Position numbers and translations under genes: made by a program
Notes under the pieces: generated by a model
Database searches by the model: none
Told to the model about the DNA's origin: nothing
The model's input: the letters and a program-made list of their open reading frames with translations, nothing else
NCBI GenBank assembly: GCA_963377175.1
Contig: CAUJNA010003784.1
Coordinates: forward strand, 172,001-236,000
Reading direction: 5' to 3'
DNA: 64,000 nucleotides
Source of the DNA: Effrenium voratum
Taxonomy: Eukaryota; Sar; Dinophyceae; Suessiales; Symbiodiniaceae
Shown here: positions 34,107 to 44,000 of the stretch, in pieces
Layout: every line of letters begins with the position of its first letter
Numbering within the stretch: the stretch's first letter is position 1

Positions 34107-34115
34107 GACTCTTCA
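34061..34115. promoter_or_regulatory. Candidate recombinase site at the B-A junction
   Basis: TGAAGAGTC (34,061-34,069, in B) and GACTCTTCA (34,107-34,115, in A) are perfect 9-bp inverted arms around 37 bp that contain the unit junction at 34,106. Tyrosine recombinases bind inverted arms around a crossover core, although usual cores are shorter. Assignment is inference. Confidence 0.4.
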
Positions 34116-34265
34116 AAGCACCACTCTGGTGCTACTGAGGCCTTATTCGCAAAACGGTGCCTCCTTTTTGCCGCATAAGGGTTAGTGCCAAAATGGGAGG
34201 ATTGCCCAGCTCCACTGGGCAGCTCCCCTCAGCAGCTGATGGGAGTAGGATTGATGCCATTCCCA
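34107..34265 (-). repeat. Flank A, copy 2
   Basis: Same as copy 1 with about two substitutions; hairpin at 34,203-34,221. It follows the recombinase ORF and abuts B directly. Confidence 0.9.
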
Positions 34266-34360
34266 ACGGACGGATCGCATCAGCTGCCAATACCAACGGA
34301 CGAGCTGGTCGTTGGGGAGGTCCTCCTTCCCCGTATGCCGTGGGGTCCCGCTGTCGCATC

Positions 34361-34379
34361 TCAGGGCCCTCGGCACCTG
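34361..34379. repeat. Hairpin core, arms weak
   Basis: Exact core; flanks pair only over a few bases. Lies between the recombinase stop and flank A. Confidence 0.7.
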
Positions 34380-34418
34380 TGCGTGCAACTGTCCTGCTGC
34401 GGACCCTGGGGGGTGCCT

Positions 34419-34460
34419 GGGAGGGCGTCTCAGGGCCCTCGGCACCTGCGCCCTCTCCCC
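34419..34460. repeat. Hairpin core with arms
   Basis: Exact core at 34,430-34,448; arms GGGAGGGCG and CGCCCTCTC. Confidence 0.7.
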
Positions 34461-34480
34461 CTGCCGTCTTGCCTTGAGGA

Positions 34481-34528
34481 ACGGGGGGAAGAGTGTCAGG
34501 GCCCTCGGCACCTGCTCTATCCACCCCT
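34481..34528. repeat. Hairpin core with arms
   Basis: Exact core at 34,496-34,514, ending 14 bp before the recombinase stop codon; arms ACGGGGGGAAGAG and CTCTATCCACCCCT. Confidence 0.7.
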
Positions 34529-36705
34529 CACTCAATTTCCGGGAGGACGATCGCCTCCTTGTCCGACTGAGTGTCCACGCTCTCGTCGGTGTCCGAGGAG
34601 AGGGAGATGGAGGCCTCGGAGTCCTGTGCTGCATAGGGCTCCACGGCCATCCACGTGTTCGGGAAGGTGAAATGCCGGAAACATCTGGTGCATCCCAGGT
34701 ACATCTCCGGCTCAGCATGGAAATCCTGCTCTGCCAGCTCCGAAATCTTGAGCGGCCCCGGCCTCCAGCCGCACCCCACTGTGACTCCATCCGTGTCCAG
34801 TAGGTGCATGCTGTAGGCTTTGGTGGGACCCTTTCGGGCCGTGGTGGCAATCACCGTCAGTGGACCCCGAGGCGGGGGCACCTCATCTGCAGCCACCTTG
34901 GTGATGGCCGGCTTGTCGGCGGGGATCACATCCCAGCTGGCATTTGAGGGCGGTGTGTCCGGGACTTCCTTGAACAAGGCCTTCGGTGAGGCAGGGCACT
35001 CCACCTTGTCCTCCCAGTCCTCATGTCCGAGGTCGACTCGGACCGCCCTTCCTGCCTCGAGTTGCATGGACGGGAGCTTCTGGAGAACCTGGTCCCAGAT
35101 GGAGCACACCACGTGTCGCTTCTCTCGGGTGTAGACGTCCGCCGTGGACTCCTTGAACCAGTTTCCCAGGTACTGGCGTTGGTCCCTCGGTATGTGCGCC
35201 TGGAATGCACAATCCGGCATGAAGACCCGGAAGGAGTACCACGAAAGTTCAGCCACATCCTTGGCTGGCGCGCCCTGCTTCCCCAAGGCGTCTTTGAGCC
35301 ACCTCAGGGACCTGTCTGGGGTGCCTGGGCGGGGGATGAAACCCGTCCTGTCCTTGTTGATCGTGGGGATCAGGTAGTCCATCTCGCGAAACTCCTCCGA
35401 GGCCCTGAATCTCTTCCACCACCTCTCCAAGGGGATCCACCATCTGGCCCCCGAGAAAGAGAATAATGGGGCGATGAGCGGGACCGGGTTCCGTTTGATG
35501 GCCACTGCCGACGTGGTCTTTGTCTGCCAGGCTAGCAGCTCCAGGGTGTTGCTCGTGGACCTGACCGTCTGCGGCGAGGTGTGCTGCACGTCGTTGAAGC
35601 GCGCACTGCAGGCCAGGTTGAACCTGGCCATCGCCATAATGTACCTGTCTACTGCTTTGGTCAATTCAGGGACCCGGTTCTCCGAGGGGGCCCCTTCTGC
35701 CCCTTGTTCCAGGGCCCAAACAATCGCCCGGGTCGGAACCACCGCTTTGCGCTGTGGCTTGACCTGGGTGTCCACCAGCGTCTCTTGGATGGCTTTCCGC
35801 TTCGCCAGGAGCTGTTTGTGTTCGTCAACGTTGAGCATGCCGAGTTTAATGGAGAGCCACTTTAAAGTGCCCCACCACTTCTGGAGCTTCGCCGGGGTGA
35901 CCTCCAGCGTGACCGCCTGGTTCATGAGGTGCCGGACGTCACCGGCCGTCCAGGGGAGGTTCTGGAAGCCGATCTTGCGCATGCCCTCATAGGCCAAGCA
36001 ATGTGCTCGGATGGTCCGGAACCGGGCATCTCCAAATAGGTGGCCGAACTCCTCCAGCTCCCTGGCCCCCATCACCTGGTGCATGTAGGGGATCTGGTGG
36101 CGGAAAGGAATGAAGTAGCCCAGGAGGCGTTCCAGCCACCTGGCCCTCAAGTGCTGTTCCAACGCTCGTTGGGATGTCGGCAATTGGGTTTTGATCTTCC
36201 CTGGTTTCCAATGCCGCCACTTGTTGGCCACTGCCAGGACATCCGGGGCCTCAATCGATCCGGAGAGGATCCACTCCTCGCGGTCCCGGATGGCCTGCTC
36301 CATTTCCAGTGGAGAATAGGTGTGCGATTGTCTGGCGCCTGCCGCACGAAACAGAAGTTGTTGCAGGGTCTTAGTAGCGAGCTCCAAATCCGCCTCCTCC
36401 AGCGGTTGTGGTTGGGAGCCGAGTATCCTTGCGAGGATCAAGTTGTAGGTGTCCGAGGCCACCAGGACATGGTTGCCGTCAGGTGCCAGCCCCACGATTC
36501 GTGTCCACGGTCGCGGGTCAAAGACCACCGCATCCGGGTTGGCAACCTGGTCCTTTTTGACCCATTCCAGGCAGCACGCCACGAGGATTTCCCCGTCCGA
36601 CTGCACTGGTGCAAATCCAAGGTCATGCAAAATCAACTGGAACGCGGTTGGTACCCCAAGGAAGGTCGTTCCAAACGGGGAAGGGAGGCGGGGCCTCCAC
36701 ATCAT
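34528..36705 (-). CDS. Tyrosine recombinase
   Basis: 725 codons, one of two large unbroken frames in the composite. The N-terminal half is helical, with a likely SAM-like core-binding domain (residues about 200-320). The catalytic domain shows SARFNDVQH (first Arg, near residue 385), ELSWYSFRVF (the second-Arg box, with Tyr where His is usual) and then YLGNWFKESTADVYTREKR, whose Tyr is the likely nucleophile (near residue 535). A C-terminal extension of about 180 residues has a CxxC pair (LGCTRCFRHF) and an acidic Ser-rich tail. Role: cut and rejoin DNA at element ends, as in DIRS and Crypton elements. Flank A begins 263 bp downstream. Confidence 0.7.
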   Translation of the reverse strand: MMWRPRLPSPFGTTFLGVPTAFQLILHDLGFAPVQSDGEILVACCLEWVKKDQVANPDAVVFDPRPWTRIVGLAPDGNHVLVASDTYNLILARILGSQPQPLEEADLELATKTLQQLLFRAAGARQSHTYSPLEMEQAIRDREEWILSGSIEAPDVLAVANKWRHWKPGKIKTQLPTSQRALEQHLRARWLERLLGYFIPFRHQIPYMHQVMGARELEEFGHLFGDARFRTIRAHCLAYEGMRKIGFQNLPWTAGDVRHLMNQAVTLEVTPAKLQKWWGTLKWLSIKLGMLNVDEHKQLLAKRKAIQETLVDTQVKPQRKAVVPTRAIVWALEQGAEGAPSENRVPELTKAVDRYIMAMARFNLACSARFNDVQHTSPQTVRSTSNTLELLAWQTKTTSAVAIKRNPVPLIAPLFSFSGARWWIPLERWWKRFRASEEFREMDYLIPTINKDRTGFIPRPGTPDRSLRWLKDALGKQGAPAKDVAELSWYSFRVFMPDCAFQAHIPRDQRQYLGNWFKESTADVYTREKRHVVCSIWDQVLQKLPSMQLEAGRAVRVDLGHEDWEDKVECPASPKALFKEVPDTPPSNASWDVIPADKPAITKVAADEVPPPRGPLTVIATTARKGPTKAYSMHLLDTDGVTVGCGWRPGPLKISELAEQDFHAEPEMYLGCTRCFRHFTFPNTWMAVEPYAAQDSEASISLSSDTDESVDTQSDKEAIVLPEIE

Positions 36706-37027
36706 CGTGATCCACTCGAGCCAGGAGCCTAATTCCTAGGCGCAAACCCCAACCAAACAACAGGGGAGCCCCCAAAACCCCGGAAAGCCCATCCCGAAAC
36801 GGGGGAAAAGGGGGGGGGGGGACCCAGGGAGCCGCCCCGGAAAGGGAAGAACCAAACAAGGGAGGGGAGCCAAGGCGCACCCCGGACCAGCCCAAGCGCG
36901 CCAATTTTTCTCGCCTGGTACAGGTCTAGGCCTGTGCTGTGCCCAGGGGGGGATATCAGCGCCCTCGGCAGCTGTCCCCCCCGGGGTGCGCTGCGAATCC
37001 GTTCCGGATGGCCGCAGTGCTGTATGA
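36706..37027 (-). other. Gap between the recombinase and the upstream gene
   Basis: G/C homopolymer runs and one hairpin core at 36,956-36,974. No gene. Confidence 0.6.
36941..36990. repeat. Hairpin core with arms
   Basis: Core TCAGCGCCCTCGGCAGCTG at 36,956-36,974; arms end in GGGGGGGA and start with TCCCCCCC. Confidence 0.65.
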
Positions 37028-40000
37028 TCATACGGCCCCCTTTGCAATGTCGTCAATGCGCTTGAGCGCCGCCGCCTCCGGATTCCGGAGAATCAGCTCC
37101 CAGATGGCGTTTGAAACATGGCCGGTCTGGGTGATGTGGCTGAACCTAAACCGGGGGACTTTCTGGTCCGGAGACATCCCGCAGCGGGGCAGGCGGTAGA
37201 ACTCCAACCGCTCCTTGACCCAGCGGTTGTACAGGCCATCCGGCGGCTCGTCCAGCACCAGCTGAAGGATGGCCTTGCCGGCCCGGATCTGGAGGAGGCG
37301 GGTGCCCCCTCCCCCGGCGCGCCAGTACCCCTTGCAGTACTTGCACATGTAGCCCCCCCGGGTCTCCCCTTTTGTCTTCGGGATGAGTTCCCACGGGGTG
37401 ACGGAGCTCAGGACCAGGCCACACTCCATGTGCGCCCAGAAGACATGCTTCGTCTCCGCCGGATAGTTCTTCTTCCGGTAGTCCTTGCCCACCACGCCGT
37501 GGACGTTGTCCGATGTGATGGGGGGGTAAACGATCCCCTCATCGCCCTCTCCTCCCCTGGGGCGGATGTCAGGGCCATCGGCACCTGTCCGGCACCCAGG
37601 GGCGGAGGGGTCAAGGCCCATCAGCTTGATCATGTCGTTGGTGTAGCCGAGCTTGCGGTAGATGGAGGGGGCTACTGAGTCGGGGACTGCGCCGACCCAC
37701 CACTGCTTCGTGTTGCAGCGCCAATTGACCTTCACCTCCGCCAGGGCCCCCGGGCCTCCAATGCGGTCCATGAGGGCCTTGTACACCTCTGGGAACTGCT
37801 GGAGACTCTCCACCGGGACAGATATGCGCTCATCACATACCGCCCGGAGGATCATCTGTTCCTTGGAGTCCGCCACGTCCTGGACCGGGAGCTGCATCAC
37901 CTCCGCCGGGGTGTCCGTGAGGAAGGCCCGGGCCGCGAGGACCTTGCCCATGGCCCGGTAGACCAGCCGCCACTCCGGTCCTGTCTGCGGAAACGGAAGG
38001 CCCTCCTCCTTCAGGAAGCACCGCGCGTCTTCCTTCAGGGTCTCCCAGCCCTCCAGGCGGATCTGATTCTGGGCCTTGTTCTTCGGGCCCCGCTGCCTAG
38101 GGCCCTGTAGCAGTGGCAGGGACTCCCAGACCCCAGAGCTGGCGCAGGGTGAAGCTGTGACCAAACATCCCCAGTAAGCCTGGAAGTGTCCAGGACGAGA
38201 TCTGGCGCGCCCAGTGGAAGTCCTCATCCGGATCGTGGGGGGCCGCCCAGAAGATGGAACGCAGGTCCTCGGGGTGGGGTCGGTCCCCCGCCTTAGCCTG
38301 CTGGTTCAACTCATCAACGGAGTACCTGGCCCATGGGAGTCCACCCACCTGGTGGTTCCTGGGATGCGTACCCCTCTCCAGCGCCTCCGGATTCACCTTG
38401 GTGAGGTTGTTGGCCCAGTCCGGGACGTGTACGGGGCCCGGTCGTCGGACCCAGCGGCCCGCAAAGATACGGACCTCTCCGACCCGTTTGCTCATCATCC
38501 AGCGCAGGACCGCGAGCTGCACCTCCGGGTCCTGGGTATCCAGGCCCCCTGGGGTGGCAGACGGCTTGTCAGGGCCCTCGGCACCTGAGCTCGTCGCGCC
38601 AGAGCCCGAGGCTGGGGGGATGGTGGGCTGCCTGTCAGGGCCCTCGGCACCTGGGCGCGCCGCACCAGAGCCTTTGGAATGGGGATCCCCGCCAGATCCG
38701 GCAGATCTGCCAGGAGGGCCGCCGGAAAGGGGTTCCTACCCAGCGAGATGACCGCCTTGGCTTCGAGGTAAGAGTCCGTGAGGGACGTGAGGTCGTCCAT
38801 GCTGAAATCCCTCCATGCCGTGGTCGGCTCAAAGACCCCCGTCTCAATGGCAACTCGGACCTCGTTAGGCCACGCACTGAATGGAGGCTTGATGGGCTCG
38901 AGCATTCTGGTCTCGTGGGCGCCCTTCGCTTGTCTGGCCTGGTGCTTTGCCTTCGCCTCCTCCGCAGTGGTCTGGGCCTGGAGGAGCTCCGGTGTGGGCC
39001 TCCCCCAGTCCGCGCCCAGCTTATCCAGCAGTTTTTCGCGGAAAAGGTCCAAGTCCAAATTCTTGAGGAGTAGGCCCCCATCGCCTCCTCCATCAATGGC
39101 CCCTCCTTGAAGCTCGTGGAGGACCGCCGCGGATCGCTCCACCGCTGCCACCTGGTCTGCCTTCTTGGCCTCCTCCTGGGCAATGGTGGTGGCGTTGAGC
39201 CGGGTCTGGATTTTGAAAGCCTTCACCGCCGACGGGTGGAAGGCCCTGCATTCCTGGCCCTCTTCCTTGTCGCCCGGCAATGGAGGCCTCTCCCCCATTG
39301 GGGCCGTCAGGAAATCCTCGTCCAGCTCCATGGGGCAGTTCCTGATCACCGCCCGGACCGAGGAGGGGACAAAGTCCGAGAAGCTGGCCTGGTCCGGGTT
39401 CTCGCATGCCATCGGGTCGGTGGCCAGCTCGCTGACATCCACCGAGGCGCTGAGCTTGAGGTCGCGGGCCCGGTCCGTATGGGCCATCGGCACCTGCGGA
39501 CCGGGCCGCCGTCCAGACCGCATTGCCCTGGTCATCCACCGTCAACTGCCAGTGCGTGCCCGCCATCTCCAGGGTGGCCGAGTTGGTCGCCATGTCAATG
39601 GGCTCCGTCTTCTTGCCGCACCCCATACACTTCCTGGCGCCCTTCTTCACCCAGGGCATGGTGCAGCAGGGGCAGATCCAGGATGTGGGCTCCTTACCCA
39701 GGGGGCGGTTCTCCAGGCCCCCATACCCCAGGCCAGCGCGCTTGCCGACCTGCTGTCCCGGGGTGCTGAGCCGGGCCTCATGCTCATACTTCATCTTGGC
39801 GATGTAGAACGCCTCCACCACACGCTCCAGGCCCCCCTGCTTGAGTTGGGGGCCCTCAAAGCCTCTCAGGAGCCGCTGGACGTCCTTGGCCTGCAGTCGG
39901 CGGAGCCTAGTGGCCGTGGTCGCATCAAAACACGGGAAGTCGCCCGCCATCTGGTCCTCGCTGAATTGGTAAAGGCCCTCAGAGACTTTGAGGGCCTTGG

Positions 40001-40478
40001 TGAAGACGCTTCCCCCCGGCGGGGGGGCTGCGGGGTCCTCATCCTCCTCCGAGGACGCCTGCTCCCTGACCTTCGCCATCAGATCACGGCGTCTCTGCCA
40101 CTTGGTGTCGGACATCGGGAGCTCCTCCTCGTCTTCCGCCAGGAGTTCCTCCATGGGAACATCCTTCTCCGGCGGGTTTAGGAGCTCCAGGAACGCCCCT
40201 GGGGGGCGTGTCAGGGCCTTCGGCACCTGCGCCACCCCAGGGGCTGAGTCTGCCATCAGCTCGTCCTCTGCCTTGCGCTTGGCTGGGATGAGTGGGGCCT
40301 GCTCCAGCTCATCGGCGCTGGAGAAGAACCGCTCGTCAGGTGCCTGAGGGACCTCAGCAGCCAAGACGGTCCATCCTTCTTCCTCCTTCTTCACGAGGCT
40401 TGCCAGGTACGCCATGGAGGCCTTTGCCTTCGCCTTGGCCTCTGCAACCGCGGCACCAGCGTAGGCGGGGGCGTACAT
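37028..40478 (-). CDS. Unit 2 first gene: zinc-ribbon protein of unknown function, broken into four frames
   Basis: The ATG at 40,478 is 25 bp after flank B. Protein-like sequence continues to 37,028 but changes frame about three times: near 39,480, in 38,570-38,650 and near 38,120. The first piece has an acidic helical region and a zinc ribbon (WICPCC then ARKCMGCGKK). The second has coiled-coil-like sequence (residues rich in Glu, Ala and Gln). The last has YMCKYC and a basic C-terminus. The change at 39,480 falls exactly on a hairpin core flanked by a short direct repeat; leaving out 37 bp there would bring the two frames into line. No family recognised; position suggests a Gag-like or recombinase accessory role. 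Confidence 0.5.
37549..37606. repeat. Hairpin core with arms
   Basis: Core TCAGGGCCATCGGCACCTG at 37,569-37,587; arms CTCCTCCCCTGGGGCGGA and TCCGGCACCCAGGGGCGGAG pair with a 2-base bulge. Confidence 0.8.
38551..38605. repeat. Hairpin core, imperfect arms
   Basis: Exact core at 38,569-38,587; TGGCAGACGGCTT against AGCTCGTCGCGCCA. Confidence 0.6.
38635..38653. repeat. Hairpin core, imperfect arms
   Basis: Exact core; GGTGGGCTGCC on the left and GGCGCGCCGCACC on the right pair partly. Confidence 0.65.
39467..39507. repeat. Hairpin core with perfect 11-bp arms
   Basis: Core TATGGGCCATCGGCACCTG at 39,478-39,496; arms GGCCCGGTCCG and CGGACCGGGCC pair at every base. This one coincides with a reading-frame change. 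Confidence 0.85.
40195..40244. repeat. Hairpin core with arms
   Basis: Core TCAGGGCCTTCGGCACCTG at 40,211-40,229; arms GCCCCTGGGGGGCG and CGCCACCCCAGGGGC pair with a single bulge. Confidence 0.85.
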
Positions 40479-40502
40479 GGCTTTGATAGGAGGGGAAAGA
40501 AA

Positions 40503-40616
40503 GATTTCAGATTACAAGACAGAAGGTCAGAGTCCACTTGAGCCAAAATGGTGGCCCAAGTGGACACTTATGAAGAGTCAAGACAAGCGACCACCTGCGG
40601 TTAACGCTTTAGCCCA
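40503..40616 (-). repeat. Flank B, copy 2
   Basis: Appears identical to copy 1 over all 114 bp; it ends 25 bp before the first ATG of unit 2 (40,478). Confidence 0.9.
40537..40551 (-). promoter_or_regulatory. Dinoflagellate spliced-leader relic, unit 2
   Basis: Same 15 nt in the same position, about 60 nt before the ATG at 40,478. Confidence 0.8.
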
Positions 40617-40678
40617 AACCGCCCAAAGAGAAAATATGGGTCTGTCTTTTGTGAGAAAAGAGCTCGCGCAAATATTTG

Positions 40679-40795
40679 GCCATGGGTCAAAAGCCCGTAC
40701 CCCCAGTGAACATCCCAATCCCCACTAAAATAGGTTCTAAAATGGGTGGTGAATTCACCTACCCAAAATGGTACCATTGGCTTTGACCCACAGCC
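40679..40795. repeat. MITE family 1 with ATTTG target duplication
   Basis: GGCCATGGGTCAAAAGCC against GGCTTTGACCCACAGCC inverted; ATTTG at 40,674-40,678 and 40,796-40,800. It lies 63 bp outside the right end of the composite. Confidence 0.85.
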
Positions 40796-40887
40796 ATTTG
40801 GGGGGCTCAGCCTTTTGGTTTGCCCGAGGGGCCGCAGCATCCGGCAGCCGGAAGAGGCACACACCTCGATTTTGAAAAAATGGAAAA

Positions 40888-40987
40888 CTAGGTCCTCCAA
40901 ATTTTACAAGTTAAAATAAGATACCCCCTTTTTTCGTAGTCTATTTTACCCCAAAAAAAGTAAAAGGGCACTACTAAAAGACCTAGA
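40888..40987. repeat. MITE family 2
   Basis: CTAGGTCCTCCAAATTTTAC to AAAAGACCTAG. Confidence 0.75.
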
Positions 40988-40991
40988 ATTG

Positions 40992-41090
40992 CTTGGTTGC
41001 TGTTGACCCCCTTTGCAAACACTTCTTGGGGGTTTAGTGGAAAGCCCCCTTGATTTCAAAGTCCAAAGATCCAACCCACTAGCAGTCAAG
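40992..41090. repeat. MITE family 3
   Basis: CTTGGTTGCTGTTGACCCCC to CACTAGCAGTCAAG, only 5 bp after a family 2 copy. Confidence 0.8.
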
Positions 41091-44000
41091 ATTGGTGGTT
41101 TGGAGATGTGAACGGGCCCAATAGCTTTTGTAGAGGGTAGATGGGAAACCCCTCCCATTGACCACCAAACCACCGGGCTCCATTGAAGGGAAGCTGAATA
41201 ATTGGGTGTTCGATTCGCCAAGTTTCTCCCCGCTGCCTTACGGGGACGCGGGAGACCCGGTCTCATGGAGCAAAAACATAATTTGACCACAAAAAGGTAA
41301 AAGTCCTAAGGTCAGGTCAAAGACCAGCCGAGTTATCTAGAATTCCAAATAGAAAATGGCTCATACATAGAGATCTCCAAGTACCGGCCACCCCCCTCCC
41401 CGATCCAAGTTTCTAGGTTGGCAGGTTCAGTGGGCGTGTAATGAAAGTGAAAGTGGTTAACCACTTGCTGACTTGGCTGAACATCCAAGTAGAAATTGAC
41501 AGGATGTTCTGCAGCCCGCCTTTGCTCCATAGAAACTCGCAGGATACTTGGATGTTCAACCACTTGTAACCATCGTTCCAACCTGCATAGAAAGTTGGTT
41601 GAACCTCCAAGTATTCTGCATGTGTGTGTTTAATCTGTGGCTTTGTGCTTGCTTGATACCCTTTTCAGGCTGTTTTAAAGGGAAACCAACAGGACAACCG
41701 AAGCCCCTTTTGGGGGGTCCACCCCCTCTTTCGACTCACGCCGTCGCAACAACAAATCAAACCCTGAAAGAATCGGATCCCCAGGTAAAGGACCTACGTC
41801 ACCAAAACAAAAGCATCAACACTACATAAAAAGCATATGATACCACTGGCCGTATATTTTGGGATTAAAATCAAATCCTTATATACAGTGCGCGCGGAGT
41901 CTCCGTTCGTGGCTGGGAAGGTGTCGCATTTGGTTCAACCCGACAGCGCGATCTGGGAGGCAAAAGTATGTGTTTCGAAACTACGCTCTTTCCAATCATG
42001 GAGTGGACAGGGTTCTTCCCCAAAAGGAAAGAGGCTTCCAAAACCCTCCTGTCCGCTTTCATGATTGGAGGGAGGGTAAGTTTTCGCTTAATAATGATTT
42101 CACCTTGCCTACCCTTAGTCCACCCGAGGATGTCGCTTCCGTTTGGTTCAACGCTGCAGGATGCGAATGACCTCCGCAGCCCTCCAGTTGCCCAAGCCAG
42201 GAAAAGCGCACGTCGTCGTGCCGAGCCTGAGGTTGACGATCCTGCTCTGCGTGAAACTCGCGATGCCAACGCGAGATGGCCGCATTGCCCGTAGAATGAA
42301 ACTTCATCATCTCACGCCGGACGTGGTCCCTGCTCCGCGATGACAGAGGTGTCATGTTGGAATGTTCCTCTCTTGCAACCAAGCGCCAAACCAAACAAAC
42401 AAACAAAACGAACGTCTTTTTGAGGGTACCTGCTTGGTGTTTTACAAGAAATCAAAGAAACGAAGCCCATTTTGGGGGGTCGCCGATATTCTGAGACACA
42501 CCAAACAGAATCCAACTGTCAACACCATGTGCCGCAGTCTGGTCCGACCGACCTGTTGAAACTGGAGTTGCCAACCCAACGTTCCACAATTGGAAATTCA
42601 CGACCCAAAAGGATTTAAATGGGTGTCTCTCTTTAGGGGATCGAACAAACTGGTGGGTGTCCATTTGGTTTCCGTTCAAACCAACCCCCCCCCCCCAAAA
42701 AGGGTACCCAAAGAAAAACACACCCAAATCCTTTCAAGATTGCCCAGTGCATGAATCGATCTCCACGCAGAAAAAAGGGGCATTGGCACCTTCTGATCAA
42801 AAACAACTGGCTTGCAACCCGCTGGGAATCGGTGATCGGGACCCGCGCTCCGCTTGTCGTCCATGGCGGTCATCACTGCGAAGCGGCCGTGGGCTGGCAG
42901 GCGTGGCGCGGAAGGGCGAACCTATGTTAGAGTCTTCACCACTTTCTGTATTCTGTTTTAACATTTAAAGCTGCTTTCTTTTTACTTGGAGACCAAACAC
43001 GGCCTATTGGCAGAGTTACGTCCTCCTCAATTTCCTCCACACATTCTTGCATCGGAATAGGTACTGGGGACATTTTCAGGCTCCTTGGTTTGGGTTCTAC
43101 TGGGGCCCGCTGTTCTTAAAGGGAGCAGGTTTTCGAAGACGAGATGACGAGCGATGAGGAGCTTTCCATGGCAGATTTCGCCCATCAACTTCTCGATGAG
43201 CGCAAAATCGTATGACGGCCGTGTTAGTTGGCTCCGGCGTGCTTGTTTTGCTCCGTGTGAGCAGCGTACTTGTTTTTGGCGCAAATTTCTGTGAGCCGCC
43301 AGGAAGGGAGATATTATCTGTTGTTCGTGAGACAGCGAAGATTCGTCTCCGTAGCTCTCCAAGCTGCGCACCAGTCGCCATGCTCCCGCCACCACTGACG
43401 GCAGCTTGCGACTGACCGATCCTGGCGTGGCGCGATCACCCACGTAGAGTCTGCGTGCTGCAAAGAAGCATGCTTGGGCCCAAGTAGGTCCGACGCCGCC
43501 ACTCAAAGCACCAGCGCAAGTCCGTGGTGTCGTGGGGGACAAGTCATTCGTGGAAGAAGACAATGACCGAAAGGTGAAACAAGCCAAGAACAAACAATTG
43601 CCTAGGGTTCTGGCTCGGCTCTCATTTTTTGTAGCGGTGCAGTTTTCTGTCACCCATCCAAGTCCGCTTGTCCAGCGAACGCGCCCCTTTGAACAGGATT
43701 GCCATGAATAACTAGCCCGCTCTCTTAGATGCCTTTGTTTGGATCAAACAGGTCGGGAGGAAGTCGGCTGGGCTGGCGACTCATTTTGCTGCGGATCATG
43801 GGCACTTCGTTGCACTGTAATTGGATACATAGACGAACAACATAGGGATTCCGGCCTCCATTGCGAGCTAGGCTGCCCCTTCCCAAGAGTCACCATGATG
43901 ACCAGCAGATCCACCACCATGACCCGTAGACTCAAAGTCCGGCCCTGAGCAAGGCATCTAAGCTCGGATGAACGCACTGAACGTATAGCTCAGACAATGG

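Larger units (their letters stand above)
28471..40616 (-). mobile_element. 12.1-kb composite of two tandem units with shared ends (bipartite DIRS-like retroelement)
   Basis: Plus-strand order is A (28,472-28,630), unit 1, B (33,993-34,106), A (34,107-34,265), unit 2, B (40,503-40,616). The two B copies look identical over 114 bp; the A copies differ at about two positions in 159 bp. All coding is on the minus strand, so each unit reads B - ORFs - A. Unit 1 has Gag-like, methyltransferase-like and RT-RNase H genes; unit 2 has a zinc-ribbon protein and a tyrosine recombinase. DIRS-type retroelements normally carry RT, RNase H, a methyltransferase and a tyrosine recombinase in one unit. The three boundaries share a single A base (28,471, 34,106 and 40,616). 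The near-identity of the flanks argues for a recent event. Confidence 0.8.
34106..40616 (-). mobile_element. Unit 2: zinc-ribbon protein and tyrosine recombinase
   Basis: 6.5 kb. It begins (minus strand) with B at 40,616 and ends with A at 34,106. It has no reverse transcriptase. Confidence 0.75.

Noticed and set aside
29982..40229. CRISPR-like array of a 19-bp repeat
   Set aside because: Spacing is irregular (26 bp to over 2 kb), the repeats lie in eukaryotic retroelement genes, and the paired arms differ per copy.
43027..43653. 208-codon minus frame
   Set aside because: One end is a dispersed repeat also found at 44.5 kb; no domain, no exon-like GC rise. Kept only as a note.
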